Made by a program: the position numbers and the translations under genes. A stretch of 64,000 nt of DNA from Fidelibacterota bacterium UBA7301 (GTDB lineage: Bacteria > Fidelibacterota > Marinisomatia > Marinisomatales > TCS55): the NCBI GenBank assembly GCA_002471845.1, contig DKQT01000018.1:1-64000 (forward strand). The letters run 5' to 3'. This document shows positions 34,101 through 42,645 of the stretch, in pieces (position 1 is the first letter of the stretch; each line of letters opens with the position of its first letter). The notes beneath the pieces were generated by a model that did not search any database, was not told where the DNA came from, and saw only the letters and a program-made list of their open reading frames with translations.

Positions 34101-35408
34101 ATGTTAAAGAAACTATCTTTAATTACATTTTTAATAGGTATCGTATTTGCCCAGTCACCGGAAGAATTATTCAAATCAGCCCAGGCCAGCCTGGAGGCCG
34201 GACAAGTTGATGAAGCAGAAGCTGGATTCAATGCTACCCTTCAAGCGGATCCCACCTTCGCGCCTGCATATTTAGGGCTGGCTGAAGTCGCCATGCACAA
34301 AGGTGACCTGAAGGCGGCTGGAGATAAATTGAAGGAAGCCATCGAAGTGGAACCCGAGAACCAGGAATTCAGAGATAAATTCGAGCAAATGAATGAATTG
34401 AATACGCTCATGAGTAAAGGGAGACGTTCAATGAAAAATGGCGAAGCTGATGATGCCTTCGAGTCTTTCCGGATTGCTTATGAAAAATTTCCTAATTACC
34501 CCGAGTCTGTTTTCAACATGGGGTTGGTTCATTTTCGCAAAAAAGAATATGCGGAAGCTGTGGTTTATTTTCATCAAACGATGAATATCAATCCATATCA
34601 TAAAACCGCTTTAGCCGCGATCAAAAATGTTGCAAAAAATTATTTCAATTCCGGGAATCAGTCCTATAAGCGGGGTGATTTAGAAGGTGCACTTGGCTCC
34701 TATGAAAAAGTTTTGGAGGTTGATGCTACATTCTATCAGGCCCTTTACCAGATCGGTGTAATTCAATCCAAAATGGGTAATAAGGATCGAGCGATTCAAT
34801 CTTATGAAAAAGCACTGGAAGTGAATCCACAGTTCTATAAGGGATATTTTGCCTTAGGGCTGGCTAAAAACGGGCTTAATGATACAGAAGGTGCTTTGGC
34901 TGCATTGGAAGCTGCTGTGGATATTCATCCCGGTTATGACAAGGCATACGGCGCCATGGGTGATATTTATATCAATATTAAGAATAATGAAAAAGCGAAA
35001 CAGGTACTCAATTTGGCTGTAACCGTTAATCCGAATTATGCTAAAGGATATGCCAGCCTTGGCACTATATATTCTGAAGAAAAAAATTGGGAGCAGGCAA
35101 AAGATAACTTGGTGATGGCTACGACCCTTAATGAGCGTGATGCTATGAGTTTCTTCCGCCTGGCAGGGATTTATAATGCTATGGGTGATTGCAGCGGGGC
35201 CAAAGATGCAGCCCGTAAATCGACTGAATTGAAGAACCGTTTCGGAGGCGGTTGGTTTGAATTGGGTATAGCTGAATGGTGCGATGGAAAAGGCAATAAA
35301 ACCGGTGCGTTGAATGCTTTCGAAAAAGCCAGGAATGACCGTGCCTGGCGTAAAATGGCCGAATATGAAATGGATAAAGTCAAAAACCCGCAGAAATACG
35401 AAAAATAA
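34101..35408 (+). CDS. Exported tetratricopeptide-repeat protein
   Basis: From ATG 34101 the product has 435 residues with a signal peptide (MLKKLSLITFLIGIVFAQ). About nine to ten TPR units follow, such as AEAGFNATLQADPTFAPAYL, GALGSYEKVLEVDATFYQAL and AIQSYEKALEVNPQFYKGYF. TPR solenoids mediate protein-protein contacts, and no enzymatic domain is present, so a scaffold role in the periplasm is likely. A frame that is open to 33,975 runs through the tRNA-Leu gene and is not the real start. Another possible start is ATG 34,083. The partner is unknown. Confidence 0.87.
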   Translation: MLKKLSLITFLIGIVFAQSPEELFKSAQASLEAGQVDEAEAGFNATLQADPTFAPAYLGLAEVAMHKGDLKAAGDKLKEAIEVEPENQEFRDKFEQMNELNTLMSKGRRSMKNGEADDAFESFRIAYEKFPNYPESVFNMGLVHFRKKEYAEAVVYFHQTMNINPYHKTALAAIKNVAKNYFNSGNQSYKRGDLEGALGSYEKVLEVDATFYQALYQIGVIQSKMGNKDRAIQSYEKALEVNPQFYKGYFALGLAKNGLNDTEGALAALEAAVDIHPGYDKAYGAMGDIYINIKNNEKAKQVLNLAVTVNPNYAKGYASLGTIYSEEKNWEQAKDNLVMATTLNERDAMSFFRLAGIYNAMGDCSGAKDAARKSTELKNRFGGGWFELGIAEWCDGKGNKTGALNAFEKARNDRAWRKMAEYEMDKVKNPQKYEK

Positions 35409-35434
35409 CCTGTAACGGTTTTGGATTATACACG

Positions 35435-36118
35435 ATGATTAAAGCAATCATCTTTGATTTAGATAATACGCTGCTTGATTTCATTAAGATGAAGCGGTTT
35501 GCAGTAAAAGCTGCAATCACCGCAATGAATGAAGCGGGCTTAAATGTGGATGAAGAAAAAGCCTATCAGGACATTTTAGATCTCTACGTTGAAAAGGGCT
35601 GGGAAAACCAGCAGGTATTTGACGATTATTTAAACCAGACTGTTGGTGAAGTCAGCAATAAGATTTTGGCTGCGGGAATTGTAGCCTACCGGCGGGCCCG
35701 GGAAGCGACTTTGCTGGTTTATCCCAACGTAAATAAAACCTTAATCCAATTGATTAAAATGGGCATAAACCTGGCGGTTGTTTCGGATGCCCCGAGCCGG
35801 GAAGCCTGGATGCGTTTATACTATTTAAACCTCCATCATGTATTTGATCCCGTCCTCACTTTTGATGATACTGGCGTCAGGAAACCATCCTCAAAACCTT
35901 TTCAAATGGCGCTGGAATATTTGAAGGTAAAACCCGATGAAGCCCTCATGATCGGGGATTGGCCCGAGCGTGATGTTGCCGGGGCGAGCCAAATAGGTAT
36001 GAAAACCATTTTTGCCCGGTATGGGGATACCTTTGGCACAGTTGATTCCGGTGCGAATTATGATATAAATGATATTTATGAAGTTGTGGGCATCATCAAG
36101 GAGTTGAACGACGTCTAA
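35435..36118 (+). CDS. HAD-superfamily hydrolase (subfamily IA)
   Basis: The 227-residue protein has all four HAD motifs: DLDNT (motif 1, Asp nucleophile near residue 9), VVSDAPSR (motif 2), the Lys in RKPSSKPF (motif 3) and GDWPERDVAGA (motif 4). An alpha-helical cap lies between motifs 1 and 2. The enzyme is a small-molecule phosphatase or similar, but the substrate cannot be read from the sequence. Its 3' end carries the ribosome binding site of acpS and overlaps that gene. Confidence 0.9.
   Translation: MIKAIIFDLDNTLLDFIKMKRFAVKAAITAMNEAGLNVDEEKAYQDILDLYVEKGWENQQVFDDYLNQTVGEVSNKILAAGIVAYRRAREATLLVYPNVNKTLIQLIKMGINLAVVSDAPSREAWMRLYYLNLHHVFDPVLTFDDTGVRKPSSKPFQMALEYLKVKPDEALMIGDWPERDVAGASQIGMKTIFARYGDTFGTVDSGANYDINDIYEVVGIIKELNDV
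36098..36103 (+). promoter_or_regulatory. Ribosome binding site preceding the ACG start of acpS
   Basis: AAGGAG lies seven bases upstream of the ACG codon at 36,111 (four bases from the preceding ACG at 36,108) inside the end of the HAD gene. No ATG, GTG or TTG occurs in the acpS frame near it. The site therefore argues for initiation at an ACG. Confidence 0.6.
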
Positions 36119-36473
36119 CTCTTTCATCGGAACGGACATCGTTTCGGTTAAACGAATCGCTCGACTGCTGGAAAAGCACGGCGATCGCTTCAAGCAAAAA
36201 ACATTCTTACCCCTAGAAATAAATTACTGCGACAGCAAGGCGGATCCGGCCATCCATTATGCCGGTCGCTTCGCTGCTAAAGAAGCGGTGAAAAAATGCT
36301 TTCTATCTTCATCGGCTGCAGATAAAATGGGCTTCAATGAAATTGAAGTTCTACCTGATGATAATGGCGCGCCGTTGGTCTCTCAAATTCCAGGATATGG
36401 TTATACGGATCTGAAAGTGAGCATTTCCCATGAATCTGAATATGCCATAGCCATGGCTTTGTTGGTCATCTAA
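36111..36473 (+). CDS. acpS: Holo-[acyl-carrier-protein] synthase with apparent ACG start
   Basis: AcpS transfers 4'-phosphopantetheine from coenzyme A to acyl carrier protein. Reading from 36,111 gives 120 residues, the family length. It has the Mg-binding Asp in FIGTDIVSVKRIA, the catalytic/metal Glu in GRFAAKEAVKKCF, and the C-terminal VSISHESEYAIAMALL. The frame is closed upstream by TGA at 36,105 and has no ATG, GTG or TTG before the conserved start. ACG codons at 36,108 and 36,111 follow AAGGAG. With ATG instead of ACG the N-terminus would read MSNSFIGTDIV, as expected. A GTG at 36,288 gives only the C-terminal half and is not the start. The gene overlaps the HAD gene by eight bases and nnr by one. 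Confidence 0.82.
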   Translation, partial: TSNSFIGTDIVSVKRIARLLEKHGDRFKQKTFLPLEINYCDSKADPAIHYAGRFAAKEAVKKCFLSSSAADKMGFNEIEVLPDDNGAPLVSQIPGYGYTDLKVSISHESEYAIAMALLVI

Positions 36474-37999
36474 TGCGACTTATCACGCGTGAACAAGCAC
36501 GGGAATTGGATCACCTTTCCATGACGGAATATGGAATTTCCGGTGAACTCCTTATGGGCAACGCGGGGGAGAAAATCGCCGAATTTATTCGATCAGAATT
36601 GATGGATATTCACGATCCTCACATCGGCATCGTTTGCGGTAAAGGGAATAATGGAGGTGATGGATTCGCGGTAGCGGCGGTTCTCAATGATTGGGGTTTC
36701 AGGGTTACGATTTATTCCTTACTGGAAGTGGAAGACATCAGGGGTAATTCTCAAATCTATCATGAGAAATGTAAAAAAGCGGGTCTGAATATTGTTTATG
36801 ACTCCGAGCCGCCGGTAACAAAACCGGAATTTGACTTGATGATTGATGGTTTGCTGGGAACGGGGTTTAAAGGAACGGTTCGTAAAGAACTTTCTCCGTG
36901 GGTGTCCTGGCTGAATACTGCCACCAGAAGCGTATCGGTTGATATTCCCTCGGGAGTGAATGCCAATACCGGTTCAGTAGATGAAAATGCTGTTAAGGCT
37001 TCTCATACGATTACCATGGGTTCTTCGAAATTGGGCATGGCACTTGAACCGGGACGGAGCAATGGGGGAACTATCTATGCGGTAGACATTGGTTTCCCGG
37101 ATATTATGGATAGCCTCGATGGAAGAAAATGGACCAGTATCACCGCCGGTGAGATTAAATCCATTGTAAAGCCGTTGAATAAATCAACCCATAAGCACGT
37201 CCAGGGAAAAGTGCTATTCGTAGCAGGCTCAAGGGGGATGACAGGCGCGGCCTACCTCTCCACCATGGCCGCCTTGCGGAGCGGAGCGGGGTTAACCATT
37301 ACCTGTGCACCGGCTTCATTGAATCCCATCTATGAAGAAAAAATTACGGAAGGCATGACCGTAGCCTGTGAAGACAACGGCTGCGGATTTTTATCGGAAA
37401 ATAATTTTGATGAGATCATTAAATGGGTGGATTGGTGCGATGTATTGGTCATTGGTCCGGGATTGGGTCAGGAAGAAGGCACCTCAAAACTGGTGGAAAA
37501 ACTGGTACAATCTGTAGAAAAACCCATGGTGATTGACGCGGATGGCCTGCGGCCGTTTTATAATAATTCGGATCTATTCAAAAAAATGAAAAGTGATTTT
37601 GTAATTACCCCCCACGTGGGAGAAATAAGCCGCCTCACAGGTTTACCCGTTAAGTCAATTCAGGATGATCTTCCCGGGACGATTGATAAAATGATGGCAG
37701 ATTTCCCCGGTGTCCTAATTGCTAAATTTGCCCCTTCTTTAGTTGCATGGGGTGGTCAAGGCGCTGTTAATTCTACCGGGAATCCCGGTCTTGCAACAGC
37801 GGGGTCCGGTGATGTGCTCACCGGTGTAGTGGCGTCATTTATGGCCCAAGGATTCAACGCAGCAGAGTCAGCAAAAGCAGCTATGTTTATCCATGGAAAA
37901 GCGGCAGATCAATTATCAAAATCCATCAGTCAGCGCGGATTAATCGCCGGAGACCTCTTATATAAAGTCGCCCGCGTACTTAACGATTATGAATCATAG
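36473..37999 (+). CDS. nnr: Bifunctional NAD(P)H-hydrate epimerase/dehydratase
   Basis: This 508-residue fusion repairs hydrated NADH and NADPH. Residues 1-215 form the YjeF-N epimerase (VCGKGNNGGDGFAVAAVL, VDIPSGVNANTG). Residues 225-508 form the ADP-dependent dehydratase of the ribokinase-like fold (VAGSRGMTGAAYLSTMAAL, the catalytic Asp region in ATAGSGDVLTGVVASFMAQG). Fusion in this order is common. The start overlaps the acpS stop, and acpS-nnr proximity is frequent in bacteria. Its end overlaps the VanZ-like gene by 11 bases. Confidence 0.95.
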   Translation: MRLITREQARELDHLSMTEYGISGELLMGNAGEKIAEFIRSELMDIHDPHIGIVCGKGNNGGDGFAVAAVLNDWGFRVTIYSLLEVEDIRGNSQIYHEKCKKAGLNIVYDSEPPVTKPEFDLMIDGLLGTGFKGTVRKELSPWVSWLNTATRSVSVDIPSGVNANTGSVDENAVKASHTITMGSSKLGMALEPGRSNGGTIYAVDIGFPDIMDSLDGRKWTSITAGEIKSIVKPLNKSTHKHVQGKVLFVAGSRGMTGAAYLSTMAALRSGAGLTITCAPASLNPIYEEKITEGMTVACEDNGCGFLSENNFDEIIKWVDWCDVLVIGPGLGQEEGTSKLVEKLVQSVEKPMVIDADGLRPFYNNSDLFKKMKSDFVITPHVGEISRLTGLPVKSIQDDLPGTIDKMMADFPGVLIAKFAPSLVAWGGQGAVNSTGNPGLATAGSGDVLTGVVASFMAQGFNAAESAKAAMFIHGKAADQLSKSISQRGLIAGDLLYKVARVLNDYES

Positions 38000-38336
38000 A
38001 ACTTTTCGCATCCTGCTTGTGGCCTATATGCTAGTGATCTTGAGTGTATCCACTGTGCCGGGACAAAGTTTTCCAAAAACATGGCTGCTTTCCTTAGATA
38101 AATTGATTCACATCGTGGAATATTTTATCCTTGGTATCCTGGGAATGAAAAGTATGAATACTATATCTTCCCGGAATTTAAAAATTGTAATCCCCTTTGG
38201 CATTTTATTTGGCACAATGGATGAATTTTTACAATCCTTTATTTCAGGCCGGTACTCCAGCGGATGGGATGTTTTAGCCGATACAATTGGTGTCATCATC
38301 GGCGCACTCCTCGTTTTAGGGAATGACAGAAGATGA
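37989..38336 (+). CDS. VanZ-like membrane protein
   Basis: The 115-residue protein has about four hydrophobic segments and the VanZ-family pattern DKLIHIVEYFILGILG near residue 38, then DEFLQSFISGRYSSGWDVLA and DTIGVIIGALL. The name comes from a teicoplanin-resistance accessory gene, but most homologues have no known link with antibiotics. Here it is wedged between nnr and recN with overlaps on both sides, a layout that suggests coupled expression rather than a related function. Confidence 0.88.
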   Translation: MNHRTFRILLVAYMLVILSVSTVPGQSFPKTWLLSLDKLIHIVEYFILGILGMKSMNTISSRNLKIVIPFGILFGTMDEFLQSFISGRYSSGWDVLADTIGVIIGALLVLGNDRR

Positions 38337-39988
38337 TCAAACGTATCTACATAAAAGATTTTGCAATTATCAGTGAATTATCCCTGCCCTTGAAAAATGG
38401 CCTCACGGTGATCACCGGGGAGACCGGGGCGGGGAAAACCATCCTGCTAAAATCTTTAGGAATAACGCTGGGTGTAAAAGCGGATAAAACCGATGTGCGC
38501 AGTGGTCAAACCCAAGCGGTTGTAGAAGCGGAATTATTCATTGATGGACAAAGTAAAATTTTTCGCCGGCTAATTAGTAAAGGTGGACGTACCCGATCCT
38601 TCATCAATGATGAACCCATTGCGGAACCACAGTTCCGGGAAGCAGCCCAGCCTTTGGCAGACTTTCACGGCCAGCATGAACAGCAGTATATCATGGATTC
38701 AGCCACCCATATTGATTTTTTAGACAGCTTTTGCAATTCGGAACCACAGATTGAGAAAACAGCTTCAGTTTATAACGATCTTTCGGCCGTGATTAGTGAA
38801 TTGGAAAAAGCTATCACACTCCGGGAAAATTCCGCCAATCAAAAGGAATTGCTCCAGTTCCAGGTCCAGGAAATTCAAGCCATCGATCCGAAAATTGATG
38901 AGGATATTGAACTAGGAAAAGAATTTAAACGCCTTAATCATATGGATGAATTAATTACCACTATTCAAGGATTAAATCAATCATTGACTGAGCATGATCA
39001 TTCCATTTACCAGCAACTCTCTTCAACTATTAATGAATTAGGTCGTTTATCCAAATATGACGAAACGCTTAACGCTTTCATTGAATTAATTGACCAGGCA
39101 TCCGTATCAATCCAGGATGTCTCTGCCGAAATGATCCAGTATGCGGAATCCATGGAACATGATCCTTTGCATTTAAAAGAGATAGAAGAGCGGCTCCAGG
39201 CCATCGAAGGATTGAAACGGAAGTACGGTGGATCCGTTGAAGCGGTTCGGTCATTCATACGGGAATCCGAACAGGAGTTGGCCGAGTTATCCGGTTTGGA
39301 TGAAAAGATAGTTGAACTGGAATCTGAGAAGGCGTATCTGAAAAGCCGATATCAAAAGCAGGCCGATCAATTGAGTGAGATTCGTAATGAATCTGCCCAG
39401 AAACTGTCTTCGAAAATTGAGTCTGAAATGGCCCGGCTCAATATGGCGGGTGCTAAATTCCAGGTGCAGATTAACCATATCCAGGATGCTGATAGTTTTA
39501 TCCACCACAATAACAAACCGGTTAAATTTGGACCAAAAGGTTTTGACAAAATTGAATTTTATTTAAGCGCAAATCCCGGGGAGATTCCCAAACCATTGGT
39601 AAAAGTGGCTTCCGGCGGTGAAGTATCCAGGATCATGCTGTCCATAAAATCGGTTTTGAAAAAAAGCGATCCTGTAGAAACATTGATTTTCGATGAGATT
39701 GATTCAGGTATTTCGGGACAGGCGGCTGAAAAAGTCGGTGACGCGTTGGAAAAATTAAGCCAGGATAAACAGGTAGTATGCATTACCCATTTACCGCAAA
39801 TTGCATCCCGGGCAAAACATCATTTATATATCCATAAAAGAATAAAAAATGAACAAACAGAAGTAGAAGTTCGTTATTTGAATGATGAAGAAAAAGTCCA
39901 GGCCATTACAGAATTATTTAGCGGAGAATTTGTTGCCGCTAAGGGTATAACTTCTCAACAGGAATTGAGGAGTCAAGCGCGTGGATAA
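38333..39988 (+). CDS. recN: DNA repair protein RecN
   Basis: RecN is an SMC-like ATPase that holds broken DNA ends. The 551-residue product has Walker A (GETGAGKT, residues 29-36), a long coiled-coil region (about 160-365) with a central break, and the ABC-type signature and Walker B near the C-terminus (VASGGEVSRIMLSIKSVLKK; LIFDEIDSGISG). The start ATGA overlaps the preceding stop. murA begins at GTG inside its 3' end. No LexA-type site is apparent upstream because the gene is embedded in an operon. Confidence 0.96.
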   Translation: MIKRIYIKDFAIISELSLPLKNGLTVITGETGAGKTILLKSLGITLGVKADKTDVRSGQTQAVVEAELFIDGQSKIFRRLISKGGRTRSFINDEPIAEPQFREAAQPLADFHGQHEQQYIMDSATHIDFLDSFCNSEPQIEKTASVYNDLSAVISELEKAITLRENSANQKELLQFQVQEIQAIDPKIDEDIELGKEFKRLNHMDELITTIQGLNQSLTEHDHSIYQQLSSTINELGRLSKYDETLNAFIELIDQASVSIQDVSAEMIQYAESMEHDPLHLKEIEERLQAIEGLKRKYGGSVEAVRSFIRESEQELAELSGLDEKIVELESEKAYLKSRYQKQADQLSEIRNESAQKLSSKIESEMARLNMAGAKFQVQINHIQDADSFIHHNNKPVKFGPKGFDKIEFYLSANPGEIPKPLVKVASGGEVSRIMLSIKSVLKKSDPVETLIFDEIDSGISGQAAEKVGDALEKLSQDKQVVCITHLPQIASRAKHHLYIHKRIKNEQTEVEVRYLNDEEKVQAITELFSGEFVAAKGITSQQELRSQARG

Positions 39989-41231
39989 ATTGGTTGTATA
40001 CGGTAGGAAACCTCTCAGTGGTTCCGTCGAAATAAACGGCGCTAAGAATGCCGTTCTGCCCATCATGGCAGCAGCCCTACTAGTTGACGGTAAAATAAAG
40101 CTGAACCGTGTGCCGGATTTGCGGGATACACGTACCATGATCCGCTTGCTGGATATGATGGGTGTAAAGACGGATTTCCGTGAACATTGCCTCACAATGG
40201 ATGCATCAAATGTGAGTTCCTTTGAAGCTCCCTATGATTTAGTCAGTACCATGCGGGCTTCTTTTTATGTGATGGGTCCTTTATTGGGCCGCTTCGGTGA
40301 AGCGCGCGTTTCATTGCCTGGTGGCTGTGCCTGGGGTCCGCGGCCTGTTGACTACCATTTGAAGGGGTTTGCCAAACTGGGTGCAGATGTAAGGCTGGAA
40401 AAGGGTTATATCATTGCCCGGGCAAAAAAGCTCAAAGGGGACAGGATTCATTTTGAGATTCCATCTGTCGGTGCTACCGGCAACATCGTCATGGCGGCTG
40501 TTTTAGCCGAAGGCACGACTCAAATCACCAATGCGGCCAAAGAACCCCATATTGTCCAATTATGTGAAGTTTTAATTGCAATGGGCGCCCAGATCGAGGG
40601 TATCGGGACGAGTGTTTTAAAAATTCATGGGGTGAAATCCCTAGATCCAGTAGAGGCGACAACTATACCCGATATGATTGAGGCAGGCACTTTTCTGTTA
40701 GCCGGAGCAACCTTAGGTGATATTACACTCAATAATGTTAAGGCAAGTCATCTTTCCATAGTGCTGCAAAAATTGGACCAGGCTGGATGTAAAATCCAGG
40801 TGAACGATGAATCAATCTCCATCGAAAAATGCCAAGAACTGGAAGCAGTGGATATGACTACCGATGTTCATCCCGGATTTCCTACCGACCTCCAGGCCCA
40901 GTGGGTTGCTTTAATGTCTGTGGCTAATGGTTCTAGTATCATTACAGATACAATATACCACGATCGTTTTGCTCATGTCCCCGAGTTGGTTCGTCTGGGT
41001 GCAAATATTTTTCACGAGAATAATGTGGCTGTTGTCCGTGGTGTAAATGGGTTAAAGGGTGCCCGGGTGATGTCAACCGATATCCGTGCCAGTGCTTCCC
41101 TGGTAATTGCAGCACTGATGGCAGAGGGAAAGTCAGATATCAGTCGGATTTATCATATTGATCGGGGATACGAGAAAATTGAAGAGAAATTCAAATCCCT
41201 CGGGGCCGATATTTCACGTGAAAGTGAATAA
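39981..41231 (+). CDS. murA: UDP-N-acetylglucosamine 1-carboxyvinyltransferase
   Basis: MurA performs the first committed step of peptidoglycan synthesis by adding enolpyruvate to UDP-GlcNAc. The 416-residue protein starts at GTG 39981 with INGAKNAVLPIMAAALL. It has the active-site Cys116 in GGCAWGPRPVD (aligned with Cys115 of E. coli MurA, the fosfomycin target) and the C-terminal RASASLVIAALMAEG. The Cys is present, so natural fosfomycin resistance of the Asp type is not predicted. It overlaps recN by eight bases. Confidence 0.97.
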   Translation: MDKLVVYGRKPLSGSVEINGAKNAVLPIMAAALLVDGKIKLNRVPDLRDTRTMIRLLDMMGVKTDFREHCLTMDASNVSSFEAPYDLVSTMRASFYVMGPLLGRFGEARVSLPGGCAWGPRPVDYHLKGFAKLGADVRLEKGYIIARAKKLKGDRIHFEIPSVGATGNIVMAAVLAEGTTQITNAAKEPHIVQLCEVLIAMGAQIEGIGTSVLKIHGVKSLDPVEATTIPDMIEAGTFLLAGATLGDITLNNVKASHLSIVLQKLDQAGCKIQVNDESISIEKCQELEAVDMTTDVHPGFPTDLQAQWVALMSVANGSSIITDTIYHDRFAHVPELVRLGANIFHENNVAVVRGVNGLKGARVMSTDIRASASLVIAALMAEGKSDISRIYHIDRGYEKIEEKFKSLGADISRESE

Positions 41232-41298
41232 AGAAAAAGAATGGAATCAATTTAGTGAAAAGACTTAAAATACAAGCTTTTACCGGAAAGGATTCGTT

Positions 41299-42645
41299 AT
41301 GCGCATCGTCATAATCGGCGTGGGAGAAGTGGGGTTCCATGTCGCCAAAGCATTAAGTCAGGAAAACCAGGACATCATTGTGATGGATGTGGATCCAGCA
41401 AAGTGTAAACGGGCAACCGAAAACCTGGATGTTATTGTAGTAGAAGGCAATGGAGCCAGCCCGCGAAACTTATCCATGGCCAACGTCCAGGACGCGGATT
41501 ACGTTTTATGTCTCACCCGCGTCGATGAAGTTAATTTGATCGCGTCTCAACAGGCCCACGAACTGGGCGCCAAAAAGATTATTGCCCGCCTACGCAACCA
41601 GCAGTATACTACCCGGGATTCGATTATTAAACCGGAAAAATTCGGCATTGACCTTGTCATCCATCCTGAAAAAGAAGCTTGTCGTGAAATTGTTCAGTTG
41701 GTGCGCCATTCCTATGCCACACAGGTGATGGATTTTGAAGGCGGGCGTATGCAAATGATTGGAATACGACTGGAAGAAAGCTGTCCTATTATTGGTAAGA
41801 CTGTCCGGGAAATTTGCGATGAGGAAAGGGATTTTAAATTTGGTATTATTACTGTATTGAGGAATGGTGAATCACACGTTCCCTGGGCGGATTTTGAATT
41901 CAAGGATTGTGATACTGCATATTTTATTGTTAAAACTGAACGGTTGGAATCTTTAATGTATATTTTGGGCAAGGAAGCAACACGTACGAATTCAATTATA
42001 ATCCTTGGCGGGAGTAAAATCGGTCGCAGTGTTGCTGCAGAACTGGAAAACGAAATGGTAGTCCGCCTGATAGATAATCGCCGGGATAAAGCAGAGTGGC
42101 TGGCATCCAAGTTTAAGGAAACGATGGTCCTGTATGGGGATGGAACGGATGTTGAATTTTTGAAAGCTGAAAATGCCCAGGATGCGGATAGTTTTATTGC
42201 CGTGACTGAAAGCGAACAAACCAATTTATTATCAGGGATGCTGGCCCATCATCTGGGTGTGAAGCAGACTGTGATCCATGTAAGTACAACAGAGTATATG
42301 CCCATCGTCCAGGAAATTGGTGTCGGTTCTGTATTAAGTAAAAATATGTCTACGGTTAATTCAATTTTACGATTTATCACTAGTGATCAAACGGAAACAT
42401 CAGTCACCACATTTGATGAAATTGATGTAGATGTAATTGAATTCAGTCCTGACCCCGGCAGTAAGGTAACCAAAGCATCCTTGTCCGAATTGAAATTTCC
42501 GGAAGATAGTATTATTGGTGTAATCAATCACCATGGTCATTTATCTATCGCCAGGGGAGCCACAAAACTGACGGATGAAGATACAGTATTGGTATTTGCC
42601 AAGTCCAAGGCGGTTCCCAAGTTGCGGAAATTATTTGAAGCTTAA
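41299..42645 (+). CDS. trkA: Trk potassium-uptake regulatory subunit TrkA
   Basis: The 448-residue cytoplasmic protein has two copies of the RCK module. The first Rossmann domain begins RIVIIGVGEVGFHVAKAL with Asp in IVMDVDP, and the second begins IIILGGSKIGRSVAAEL. Each is followed by a TrkA-C domain. It gates the TrkH channel in response to NAD(H) and adenine nucleotides. trkH starts inside its stop codon, so the two are translated together. The 67-base gap before it is the probable promoter region, but no clear boxes were found. Confidence 0.95.
   Translation: MRIVIIGVGEVGFHVAKALSQENQDIIVMDVDPAKCKRATENLDVIVVEGNGASPRNLSMANVQDADYVLCLTRVDEVNLIASQQAHELGAKKIIARLRNQQYTTRDSIIKPEKFGIDLVIHPEKEACREIVQLVRHSYATQVMDFEGGRMQMIGIRLEESCPIIGKTVREICDEERDFKFGIITVLRNGESHVPWADFEFKDCDTAYFIVKTERLESLMYILGKEATRTNSIIILGGSKIGRSVAAELENEMVVRLIDNRRDKAEWLASKFKETMVLYGDGTDVEFLKAENAQDADSFIAVTESEQTNLLSGMLAHHLGVKQTVIHVSTTEYMPIVQEIGVGSVLSKNMSTVNSILRFITSDQTETSVTTFDEIDVDVIEFSPDPGSKVTKASLSELKFPEDSIIGVINHHGHLSIARGATKLTDEDTVLVFAKSKAVPKLRKLFEA

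Noticed and set aside
36288..36473. 61-residue open frame from GTG 36,288 as a separate small gene
   Set aside because: It is the C-terminal half of AcpS; the conserved N-terminal half continues upstream in the same frame to 36,111.
41712..42224. 170-residue minus-strand open frame
   Set aside because: It is antisense to trkA and has Ser/Ile-rich composition typical of a shadow frame.
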